NCBI RefSeq assembly: GCF_029852145.1
Contig: NC_079979.1
Location: 13,866,642-13,930,641 of the forward strand
Origin: Microplitis mediator
Lineage: Eukaryota; Arthropoda; Insecta; Hymenoptera; Braconidae
Length of the DNA: 64,000 bases
Direction of reading: 5' to 3'
In this document: positions 25,401 to 35,768 of the stretch, piece by piece
Position numbering within the stretch: position 1 is the first letter of the stretch
Layout: each line of letters opens with the position of its first letter
The notes under the pieces: generated by a model
What the model saw: only the letters and a program-made list of their open reading frames with translations
Told to the model about the DNA's origin: nothing
The model's database searches: none
Made by a program: the position numbers and the translations under genes

Positions 25401-27393
25401 CATGTCATCAGACCGTATGTTATTAAAAAATGTATAAACTTGGTAGCAAATGCAGTCATAAATATTCCGGAGAAAAAAAATAAAGCGCCGGCGATGGCTA
25501 CTTTTCGATATCCAAATTTACGAAGCAGAGGCCCGTGTATTAAACCTAACGCCATGCCAAATGACATATTTGTACTCATTATTATTGACACATCTGTTGG
25601 TGGAAGATTTAATGTTGCAAATATATCTATGAATACTAAACTCATTCCTTGAATCAGTGGTACCATTACAATCTATAAAAAAAAATTAATCAAATAAATT
25701 TTCATAAACTAAAAATTATAGTTTCAAATGTTGCACTTATCAAGTAATCATTTAAACTAACGGTCGTGTATTGAGATGAAAAAATATTTTAAATATTTGA
25801 TGATCAAAAAAATGTATTTTTATCTCAAGAATTTGTCGATATTAAGAAAAAAATTTTAGTTGAAAAAGTTCAAAATTATCTCATTTCAATTAAAACAATA
25901 ATTATTTTATTAATTTGAATTCATTAAAAATAATTATCAATTGTCTTTTAATGAAAAAAATGTTTTTTCGAGACCTTTTTTTTCTATTAATCTAGATCTT
26001 TTAAACCAATGAAAATTGATCAACAATAAAAACGAAAATTATTAGACGATTGATTAAGGCATCGAACTACGTTCTTTATTTTAGATTTATAGTTTTTGTT
26101 CAAATTCATAACAGTGAACATCCAAATTTGAGACGATTCTGAAATTTGAGTTGATATTTTTTGAAACTTAAAAAAAAATCAAGAGTAAAAAAAAGAGTTT
26201 AATCTTCTCTAGAAGGTAATTATCTCATTCCTGAACAGTTTGGATAATAACCAAAAAACTATTCGTAATCGATTTTAAAACCTTTTTTTCAACCTGTTTC
26301 AAGTCAGTAATGTTCTCCAATAGGATTACTATTGTTTAAAAAATTCTGAAATTCCCGCCAAGAAAGTTCTCAGTTGAAAATATTTATTTCTCTCAAATTT
26401 TTTTAAAGTTTCAAAAATGATCAACTCGAAGTTCAAAATTGTTTCGAATTTGAATGTTCACTGTTATGAACTTATTTGGAACATTTTTTGAGCGATTTTC
26501 TTTTTTAAGAGCAAAGCTAAATATCACATAAATTAAAAAAAAATTATTTAAAATAAATTTTTTAGTCAGTAAAATATTTACTTGATAATATTTATTTTTC
26601 TGCTCAGTATGCATTAAATAAATACTTTATTTTCATAATCTTTTATTCTATTAAAATGGAAAAATAAAAATTTTTATGCTAACGCCGTCAATTATAAGGA
26701 AATTTTGCTTTTTTTTTACTTCATTTTTTTTTCTACTACAATTATATTTTGTCTTTTTTTTGTTTTTAAATTTGATTATAAAATTGTATTCAAACATTAA
26801 AACGCTTTTTACGCCCGAGATGTGCATAATTTGACATGTACATATTTCAAGTTTTTAGTTTCAAAATTAAAAAATTTTAATATATTTCAAAATTATAACA
26901 GAACAAATTCTATAAATTAAAACATGATTTAAATTAAAAAAAAAAAAAAAACTTTTTATTAAAATTATATTTGTAATTCGACATTCCTATTTTATCAATA
27001 TTTGTGTATAATTATCTATATTTAGTTTTTATTTCTTCTATTACCGTTATCTAAAATTTAAAAGTGAGAAAAAAATATTATCAATTCAAAATAAATGCTA
27101 CCGTATATTTTAACTGACAATTATTTGTAAAGATAATTAGTCAGGAATAAATTCTTTGATTAAGCCAAGTGATAAAAAACTATTGAAAGTCAATTATCAA
27201 ACTGTTTACTTAATATAAATGTATGTCTCGAACAATGTTTACCAAAAAATATTTAAAATGTTAAACATTAAAATAAAATCGTTTTTAATAAAAATTTATT
27301 ATTTTAAAATAAAATACTTACGTTATTTAATGCATAACCCAGAGCAACCACCCACCCCCATCCCCCATCAGGGGGCACCATTTTACCATGCAT
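19414..27393 (-). CDS. MCT-A: monocarboxylate transporter-like (SLC16/MFS)
   Basis: Ten exons: 27393-27322, 25672-25402, 25338-25175, 24676-24562, 24022-23828, 23251-23138, 23068-22891, 21930-21575, 20991-20800, 19586-19414. They sum to 609 residues plus stop with all phases consistent. It starts MHGKMVPPDGGWGWVV, carrying the MCT N-terminal DGGWGW signature; Met5 is an alternative start. NTYFLEKRGRAMGL at helix 5 is the second MCT-like motif. Six helices are followed by a long hydrophilic loop (about 195-398), then six more. Asp454 and Arg458 occupy the helix-8 pair that binds substrate and proton in mammalian MCT1. Predicted plasma-membrane carrier for monocarboxylates or similar small solutes; the substrate cannot be read from sequence. 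Exon 2 (271 nt) equals the sum of exons 2 and 3 of MCT-B and MCT-C, so one intron is absent here. Several introns are filled by transposons. Confidence 0.92.
19876..20701. mobile_element. long inverted repeat R7, full copy
   Basis: Arms of about 360 nt (19876-20240 and 20340-20701) begin ttagggtgagccaaaaaaa and are inverted copies of each other. They surround a 100-bp centre. The element lies wholly within the last intron of MCT-A. The right half is repeated at 29137-29559. Open frames in the arms are mirror images and not coding. Confidence 0.9.
22004..22882. mobile_element. CACTGAAAAA inverted-repeat element in MCT-A intron
   Basis: Ends cactgaaaaaataaaatttg and inverse, with arms of about 195 nt (22004-22200 and 22690-22882). 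The shared arm includes tgtcacttcgttgcgttaac. It fills nearly all of the 960-bp intron between MCT-A exons 7 and 8; without it the intron would be about 81 bp. Its right end is 8 bp from the exon 7 splice donor. Confidence 0.85.
24283..24446. mobile_element. AGTGAATATTCACT foldback, copy 3
   Basis: Ends actctttaaaaatgaatt and gattcatttttaaagagt, with a core palindrome of ataccactgattcaaccagt and its complement. Same family as 14914-15056 and 15104-15264. It is nested in a further inverted pair whose arms share ccaatcgttttgg-like sequence (about 24096-24250), within an MCT-A intron. Confidence 0.75.
26100..26480. mobile_element. inverted-repeat element R9, copy 1
   Basis: Arms at about 26100-26200 and 26390-26480 are inverted, sharing tgaacatccaaatttgagac and its complement. 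The same arms occur in the better preserved 31575-32211 element. It lies in intron 1 of MCT-A. Confidence 0.65.
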
Positions 27394-28087
27394 TAAAAAA
27401 TTTTTCCCCCACTTAAAAATTCACCCACCCACAAACGCACTCACATACCCGAATTAAAAAATATTACCGCCAAAGAAAACTTCTATCAGTGACAAAATTC
27501 ATTTTAACGTAATATTTACACGTGAAAGAAAAAAACCGCGTGTCCGAGAGTCTGATAGATAAATTAGATCAGTCAACTGTGATAGTGATAAACTGATGTC
27601 TTTCTCACTGCACACATTAGCCACGTCTTCCGGTCAATAAAATAATTCTTATTCTTATTCTTTTCTTAGTCTTGATGTCTGCACTCAACAACTACTTGTA
27701 CAACTTATAGTTATGGTATATAGATAATGATATTAGTAATAGTAGTAGTAGTGGGATATAAAACCGCGCCTTGATGTATCAGAGAACTAGATACTCAGAC
27801 CCAGCACAGTAGAGTTGAGTTCATAAACTGAAGACCAACTGTGTTACTATGTGATAAGATTCAAACTTTTTATCTAATCAACGAAATATTGTTTCAAATA
27901 ACATTAACTTTCCATAATTTACGTTTTCAGTATTTATTAATAAAACAAATAAACACTTTTAATGATTATTTTTTTTTAAGAAAACAATTTTATTTATTTT
28001 CATTATACGTTTATTAAATATAAACAATAAATAAAATTTTTGCACAACTCAATTGCGAAGCAATGAGATGTGTTCTGCTAACGCTTA

Positions 28088-28319
28088 CACTGAGAGAAAA
28101 GTCGATAGTCATTTTAACTAAAAAGACTTCAACTATTTAAAATTAGTTATCGATACTAATGCGTTAGTATGGCTAACGTTTCAGTAGTTGCTCAAACTAA
28201 AAAAAAATTAATTAAAGTACCTAAAATTTTTCAGTCTACGAAAATTGTTGTTTTAACTAAAAGAATTTAGTTGATAGTATATGAATTTTAAAATCAACTA
28301 TAACTTAATTTTTTTAGTG
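28088..28319. mobile_element. AACTAAAA-word foldback with TA duplication
   Basis: TA followed by cactgagagaaaa at the left and tttttttagtg followed by TA at the right. The interior carries aactaaaa and ttttagtt words in both orientations (for example ttttaactaaaagaatttag). About 232 bp, non-coding. It matches the CACTGA-type ends of other elements here. Confidence 0.65.
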
Positions 28320-28689
28320 TATGTAAATAAAAATTGTTTTTATTATAACTGCTAATTTAAAGTTAATATAAAATAGTTGTTATAAATATAAATCTAGTTA
28401 ATGGAACTGAAATTGTGAAGTTACTGTAATTGAGTTAAATGTAGGCAGGAAATGGATTTTTAATTTTTTTTCAAAACTTAATGATTGAGTAAATAAATGT
28501 TTTTAAATCGCCAAAAAGTTTTTGATAAAAACTTTTTCTCAAACATATTTTTTTTTGCAAAATTATTTTTCAAAGCATTTTTTTTTTCAAAAAATTTTTT
28601 TTCTTAATTTTTTTAGGAAACTTCAGTTGTTAAAAATATTTTGAAAATAGAAATAAATATTTATATCAATTATTTAAGATAAATTGGAA

Positions 28690-28990
28690 TACTTAAACTG
28701 CACTGTCGTACAAAAATTTTCGATTTAAGCATAAAAATATATTGACTTGAGAAAAAAAAATTTGATTCAAGATAAAAATTGTAAGATAATTATTTACTTG
28801 GTGCAAGAAAATTTTTCTTGATTCGAGTTAACTTTTTTCGATGTAGTTATAATTCGCAAAAATATCGGATAATTTTAAAAAACATTTAGGATCAATATTA
28901 ATAGCTGACAAAAGTTTTTCCTTTAGCTAATAAGGTTCTTCATTTGTACGTTATGAAAACCTAAATGCGTTTTTCAAATTTTAGTTTCTC
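28690..28990 (+). repeat. dispersed repeat family R3, fragment
   Basis: Colinear with internal parts of the 58780-59770 copy, including ttaagcataaaaatat and ttcatttgtacgttatgaaa with small changes. Ends are degraded. Confidence 0.6.
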
Positions 28991-29136
28991 TACACTGTAA
29001 AATATTATTGGACTCGGTGTAGTGTAAATGTTTGTGTAAAAATTGTGGTGTGAAAATTACACTAAGTATCGTATTAAATTTAGGCGGTGTGAATTAGAAA
29101 TTTTTCCTCTGTCAAGCGTGTATATGTGTAATTTAT

Positions 29137-29559
29137 ACCAACAATATCCACGTTGTAACAAATAATATTTTGTTATCGATCACAATAAAAGAAAAGTATT
29201 TGGAAAATCTAAATAAAGCCTTAAATTTGTATGATTCTGTTTACTCTAGACTTTGATAGCCTGTTAGTATACGAAATATCAAGTTTACAAATTCGACTCC
29301 CAGGACTTTCTTTTAAGAAATTTAATGCCCTACATGAATATTCTAGAGCCGAAATTTTGTCTCACATGGTTCAAAAGTTACAATATTTTCAATCAAAAGA
29401 AATTTTTTTGCATGTTATTTAAATGGTAAATTTCAAATGGCTACCGACACCTTTTAAAATCGAGCTAAAAATTTTGCCCAATGGGAGAATTTTTTTCTCG
29501 ATATATAGGTCCTTTTTAAGACGTAAATTCGATAGGTTGGTTTTTTTGGCTCACCCTAA
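29137..29559 (+). repeat. R7 half copy
   Basis: Corresponds to 20278-20701 of the full R7 element at high identity by eye, from caacaatatccacgttgtaa through the terminal gctcaccctaa. The left arm is missing, so this copy cannot fold. It ends 60 bp downstream of the MCT-B stop codon. Confidence 0.85.
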
Positions 29560-29618
29560 TCAGTATTATTATTTTATTTTATTTTAATATTTTTTATTTA
29601 TTCTATAGAGTAATTTTA

Positions 29619-32600
29619 CTATTTTTTATAATTAAATTTATGCAAAGACATTTCAATAGTCCAAGATAAAATGGTAAGATAAGTAATAATATTAATAATA
29701 TGAAGTAACGAAGAGTAACTCCCACACAGGTCTTTGATCCATCCGACAATTGGACCAAAGGAAAATGAAATAATCCCGCTGGAGACCAATTGTAGACCGG
29801 AGGCTGCGGGTAATCTTTCAAGGGGCACGTGTTCTGGGACAGCCAAAGCCATGAATATTGTTCTCAATGCCTTTCCGAATCCTATTAGTACTCCAATAGC
29901 TAATATTACCTCATAGGAGCTTACATGCGCTAAAACTGATTAAAGAAATGAAAAAAATCATTTATTCATTTAGTTGAATTTGATATAAATTATAATTACT
30001 TATCCGTCCGGCAGCCATACAAGCAATGCCGATTAGAAAAAATGTTCTGTTGTTAAGATTTATCTTGTCGGTAATAAAAGGCACCGAAAATCTGGCGATT
30101 ACATCCATGGCGCCTAATACTGACATCACAGCAGCAACTTGTGGTTTTTGTAACCCGTAATCAGCGAGAATAAATGGTGTCAGCATTGTGAAATTCATTT
30201 CCACAAAATTTGCAAAATTTATTCCCAGGATTATATTTACAAATACGTGATCTTTCAGTAGATCGAAATCGAAAAATTTAACAACTGCGAGAAAAAAATC
30301 TTTTAATGAACTTCTATTCTGCAATTGGTTTTAATAAAAAATATTAGCAAAGTTTAATAATACAAATAATTATATTTTTTTTAGATTGAGGCTCCTTACC
30401 GGATCTTCCTCTTGTTGTCCTTCATCAAACTCACCTCCGGTGAATCCATTTCCGCTAATTTTTCAGATTCTTGAGCCTCAACTTCTTTTTCATCCTTAGC
30501 TTCATTTAATACTTCCGTTACTATTATTAATGGGATACTTAATTGTTTTGAAAGTTTTCTTATTTCATTTTCACTAATTTTACATTGAATTAAATACATA
30601 ATTAATTAAATTAAAAATATACAACTCAAACATCTTAATTAATTTTTATTTTTAAATATCGAATGTCAATAAATAAAAAATTTCTTCTTTACCAACCGTC
30701 AGAATAAAGAAGAAAAAGTTCAACTGAATCTCACGTGTGGCGCTACTTGTATTTTGTAAGGTAATGAAATCTTTTTGAATTTTCATGTCACTAATTTAAT
30801 TAATAATTAATAATTAAGAAACTTTAACTTGAATATTTATCTTTAGATTTCCAGTCTAAGTATTTTCAATTATAGAAGAAAATTTTAAAGCCTTGCATAT
30901 AAAATTTGAGCCTAATTTTGTTCCCGCGCATACAAAATACGCATGTTTGAGTTGCATGTAATGAAAAAAAAATTTTAAATCAGTATTACCTGTTACCATT
31001 TTTCATATTTTCGTTACTTAACGTCAAAAGACTTGAATTTTTTATAGAACCCATAGAAAGATGTAATTTTGAGTTTTCACGTTTGTAATTTTTATTCGAC
31101 GACAAAGACGTCAACGAAGTTTGTTTTTGAGAAAACCTAAAAGTTAATATAATCATATTGATTATTGGTCAGTAATAAATAAAAAATATTTTTTAAATCA
31201 CCATCCATCATTAGAACGTGACATCATTGGAGTTCCAGGAGTGATGACATCGATACCAGTGGCTCCTTTTCCTTCGTCGTCATAATAAAGATATTGGCTA
31301 CCAAATTTACTTAGTCGTTTTTCAAATATTCTATCTCTCTTTTCCAAATTTTCATCATCAAATTTTTCCATCATTAAACTATCTTCTTGATCAATTGTAT
31401 CTTTAGATACTTTTTTAGCGTGCCACATTACTGGTTGTAGAAGTAATGCACAAGCGACTGCGTTCAATGAAATTCCACTTAAAATTAACAGAGTTCCAGG
31501 TACTCCAAAATTAGGCATTAAAATTGTAATAACCTACGATAAATAAATCCGTTAATACACTACTTTCATTATCTCCCGTGTAAAAAAAATCCGTTCCAAA
31601 AATGTTCCAAAAACGTTTCTGTCAGTGAATTTCCAAAATCGAGACGATTCAGAACTTTGAGTTGAATATTTTTGGAACTTTAAAATAATTAGAATGTGCA
31701 AAATTTTCAACTAGTGTGGACTTTTCTTGCGGGATTTTTTTTTTTAATTTTTTAAGCAAAAATGATTAGATTGACAATTTTGTGAGTTCATAATTCCAAT
31801 CACTCATTTTTACGACTATTTTTGAACAAGTCAAAAAGTGAAAAATAACGAATCTTCTTAAAAAATTTTAATGAAAGTATAAAAAAATGTTCATAAATAT
31901 TTTCGAATCATTTTTATTTTTTTTTTTGTCTCGTACCTGAATAATTCTGGTAAAAGTCGAAAATGTTTATAATTCCTAAGTAATTCCTTTGTTATTCAAG
32001 CCCAAAAAAATGTCAAATCAAATTATTTTCGCTCAAAAAACAAAAAAAAACGCACAGGAAAACCTTACATCAGTTTGAAATTGTTCACTTTCAAATTTTT
32101 TCAAAGTTCCAAAAATGTTCAGCTTAAAGTTCAGAATTGTCTCATTTTTGGAAGCTTACTCTCATGAACGGATTTGGAACATTTTTGGAACGAATTTTTT
32201 TTACACGGGCTATTAAATTTTCAATTTACTTATAAACAAAATACCTGAGGCATTATTATTGGTCCTAATCCAGTGCAAGTCCAACTTAAACCAACAGCTA
32301 TTTTTCTTTTTGCTTTAAAATATGTATTCAATGCCAACGCATTTGCTGACAATGTTATTCCTAATCCACCAGCTTTATTAAAAATTTACTTATTTATTAT
32401 TCGTGTAAAAAAAATTTCTTGCGTAGATGTTTAATTGATCTTATATATAATTAACTTTTCAATGTGAGACAAATTATCATTTTATTTTTTACTTTGTTTT
32501 AATTCCTATGAAAGCTCTAAAAAATCCAGATCAGAGCAAACAAAAAAAAAGCACAAAATTCCAAAATTTTCCACTTTCTGTTTTATTATAAGCAAGAAAA

Positions 32601-35061
32601 AAATGAACATTTGAAAAATGGAAGCAAAAGTAATTTACATAGGAAGTTAAAAGGCCATCGAGTATACACTTTTCGAAAACGAGGGTTGAGAAAAAAAGTA
32701 AATATATATAAACTATGACGGTTTTAATTATTTAAAAAATTTCTTTTGATTGAGCAATTAGTTTTTAAAATAGTTTTAATTATAAAATAGTATATTACTT
32801 GGTGAGCTAAAGCAAGACGATTTCAAACAAGGGTGAAGTTTTTTGATATCACTCGAATTCTGAAATCGTGTTTTGTCCTGTGCCACGCAATTTTCTTTCG
32901 CATTATTTGCATTGATACTGTAAGTTTTAATGTCTAGGGCTAGTCGAAACAGGCTTATTTCGTTTAACAAGTTTTAACTTCCTGCTATGAAAATTGAAAA
33001 TTTTGAAAAAAAGGGAAGTTATTGGTTTTAGTCTGATTTTCAGAAATTGAGTTTTCATCAGATCTCGATGTTTTGAAGTCATACGAATCTATTCTGCCTA
33101 TTTCCGGATGGACGTCCGTGTGTATGTGTGTGTAAACTTTTTTTGACCGACGATATTTTTGGAACGAATCAACCGATTCGGACGTTGGCGACAATCGAAA
33201 GGGTTCACCAAGACTTGAAATTGATTAGATTTTGGAGTCGGTCGATCTACACGGAAAGAAAATTATAGGAAGTTTTGCTATGCATTATGGGAATGGTTCC
33301 CATAATGGTATGGGAATAGTACCTATACTATTATAGGGATCGTTCCTATAATTTATGGGAATAGTTCCCATAATATGATGAGAATAGTTCCCATACCATT
33401 ATGGGAAGCATTCCCATAATGGTATGGGAATAGATCCTATACCAATATGGGAACCATTCCCATAATATTATGGGAACTATTCCCATATCATTGTAGGGAC
33501 CATTCCCATAATGGTATGGGAATTACTCCAATAATATCATAAAATTTTTTTTTGCAAAACAGTGTAGAAATTTCCCAAATAATATGGAGAGATCCAAATC
33601 AAGCTTCTTCGACGCTAAATTTGTTAAAAAAAATTTTTGAAACTCATATTATTTTTAAAATTTTCCAAACACAACTGTCAATTTGATTAGTTATTAGAAT
33701 GAGGTAACTATTCATAGATTTACAACAAACAAATGCGATATTGACAGGAATGAAGTTAACTAATGAGTTTTTCCTCTATCGGGACCTAGAATTGATAGCA
33801 TTCATTTTTAAATAAAATTTGTAATAAATGAAAAAAAAATTTCTTTAATATCTTCAGCATCTAAACAATTTGAAAAAGCCCTAATAAATTATGGAAAAAA
33901 ATTATTGAATATTCTAATAGTTTAGTTTTTATTTATTTTCCTCAAAAATTTTCGTTTTCGAGTGCACACACTGATGACCTTTAAGTGAAGTTAAAAAGAA
34001 GTTCAAGTTAAAGTTCTAGGTTGTCTCGCATTTAAAGTTCATCTAACATCTTTGAATCTAGTTTATTTTACGCCAACTGCGTAATTAAGTAATTAAGTTG
34101 ACTCGAATAATTAAAGATATTGATTTATTCGAAGATATTATTACCATAAAAGATTCCAAGAAAGATAAGAAAGCCACTGAATGATGTAATTGTTGATAAA
34201 ATAGCTGTCGAGGTCGCAGCAACTAACGCGCCAATCATTGATACTTTTCTAAAGGTATATTTTCTAAATACAGGTCCATTAGCCAAACCTATTTAATTAA
34301 TTAAAAGTATATAAATATTATATAACTCATAATGATAATGCTATTTCATACATCAGAAAAATGTTTTGATAACAATCGACCTAGTTGCAAATGAATAAAT
34401 ATATTAAATATTTATTCTTATTATTGACTTCGTGATAATGAGATCGCAATACAAATATCAATAATAATTTATATATAAGTAGTTTGATAAATAAAAACTA
34501 AAAATAAATTACACTAATGAAAATGATCGAGTGGTTTTAAAAATTCTATCTGCTAATTTCATTTACGTTTTCGCCTTGGGCTTTCGTGCTCGATAAATAA
34601 AAATTATAAATTAACGTCTGTCATGAACAAAAGTTAAATATATAAATAAATAATATATTTATTTTTTATCTGATAATAAATTATCGCGCTATTTTATCAT
34701 GATAAAATCAAAGGAATTTTATTGTTTGATAAAGATTTTTTTTTATGTTACCTATGAAAGCAATCATCGCTAAATTAACATTTAAAATAATTGTTGTTTC
34801 TGATGACGTTATGCCGAGCTGTTTAAATCGGTCACGAAATATTAATCCAAATGATTGCAGTAGCGCCAATAAACAAAACTATAATTTATTTAAAATAATT
34901 AGCCATAGTAAAAAAAAAAATTTAATAATATTAATAAATAATAATAAACTTACATTTGAAAAACCAACAGCTAAAATAATTATCCAACCCCATCCTCCAT
35001 CGGGTGGCAAAAAATCTTTTTCCAAAATATTTTCTACTTTTTTATCTTTTTTATCCGACAT
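29619..35061 (-). CDS. MCT-B: monocarboxylate transporter-like (SLC16/MFS)
   Basis: Exons: 35061-34954, 34878-34752, 34288-34145, 32372-32245, 31533-31202, 31136-30990, an uncertain exon, 30318-30000, 29929-29619. The uncertain exon is either 30537-30435 or 30454-30400; both keep the frame, giving 572 or 556 residues. N-terminus carries LPPDGGWGWIIIL (DGGWGW signature). NTYFKAKRKIAVGL is the helix-5 motif. The loop between helices 6 and 7 is long, charged and Ser-rich. GAMDVIAR in helix 8 keeps the Asp-x3-Arg pair (about D435/R439 in the longer form). VPEHVPLERLPAASGL and FGPIVG in helices 10-11 are typical of insect SLC16 proteins. The last exon is unsplit where other paralogs have an intron after GP-x-x-G. 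The role is that of a membrane carrier for monocarboxylate-like solutes; substrate unknown. It sits 708 bp downstream of MCT-C on the same strand, too far for a simple operon. Confidence 0.88.
31575..32211. mobile_element. inverted-repeat element R9, copy 2
   Basis: Ends cccgtgtaaaaaaaatccgt and its inverse, with arms of about 100 nt including gttccaaaaatgttc words. About 637 bp inside the MCT-B intron between exons 4 and 5. Related to 26100-26480. Non-coding. Confidence 0.8.
32971..33240 (-). repeat. dispersed repeat family R1, copy 4
   Basis: Minus-strand copy: the reverse complement ends in ttttcatagcaggaagttaa and carries the family's atctgatgaaaactcaattt tract with changes. It lies in an MCT-B intron, immediately next to the ATGGGAA foldback at 33250. 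Confidence 0.65.
33250..33564. mobile_element. TATGGGAATNGTTCCCATA-word foldback
   Basis: TA followed by cacggaaagaaaattatagg at the left, and aaaacagtg followed by TA at the right. Between them the self-complementary word atgggaatagttcccat recurs about a dozen times with variation in its central bases (for example aatggttcccataatggtat). Any part can pair with any other. Located in an MCT-B intron, no coding content. Confidence 0.85.
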
Positions 35062-35768
35062 TATTGTTTTTAAATAAAAATTTCAAATTCAAATATTTTT
35101 TAGGCATAAAGAAAAAAATGAATCGATAATCAATAGTTAACTCGGCGAGTAAACTGTAAGAACTGAACGTAAAATGATAGTTCAAAGATTATGTGTTTCT
35201 AGCACGTGACTTATCATTACATACTCAATGAAATCCACGGACATTTAAATGTACAAAGCAAGTCAAAGTTTGCATACTCAATCCTTATTAAAACTTTGTT
35301 AATTGTTTTTCTATTAAACATAATTTGATTAATTTAGTACTTTTCATATTAATAATTATTCAAATCCAAGACTTTTGTCGTTAGCTAATAAATAATTGTT
35401 ACACTTATCGATTGTACGTCGCGAGAGATTTAGAAACTTGTGACTGAATACAAGTTAACAATTTTATAGATAAACATTGAGTTAACTGCAGCTACTGCAG
35501 AGTCGGTGAAAGTTATGTCAAGAACACGGTTAGTGTGACATGTACCCATTTATATCCTTTCAATTTATATGTAAAAAACTATTTCCCATACTTCTAATGT
35601 CAGATTATTTTTAAAAAATTATTAATTAAAAAATTAGCTATTGATGCAGTGAAAGATAAATTTAAAAAAATAATTATTAACAAAATTTTTTTATTAAATA
35701 ATTATAATAATATACAATGTATAAAAAACAATATAACTATTAATTGATTTATTAATTAATTTATTTAT
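35062..35768. other. intergenic region between MCT-B and MCT-C
   Basis: A 707-bp AT-rich gap between the MCT-B start and the MCT-C stop, both minus strand. It should contain the MCT-C 3' UTR and the MCT-B promoter. No exon or clear repeat is seen. Confidence 0.6.

Larger units (their letters stand above)
27394..29618. other. intergenic region between MCT-A and MCT-B
   Basis: Upstream of MCT-A (minus) and downstream of MCT-B (minus). No exon found. It holds the putative MCT-A promoter, a foldback at 28088-28319, an R3 fragment (28690-28990), a tgtgtaaattacact word cluster near 29000-29120 and a half copy of R7 (29137-29559). A TATA-like ggatataaaaccgcg at 27757-27771 is oriented to the plus strand, where no gene is seen. 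Confidence 0.5.

Noticed and set aside
33250..33564. CRISPR-like array
   Set aside because: Units are palindromic and contiguous without spacers, in an insect intron.
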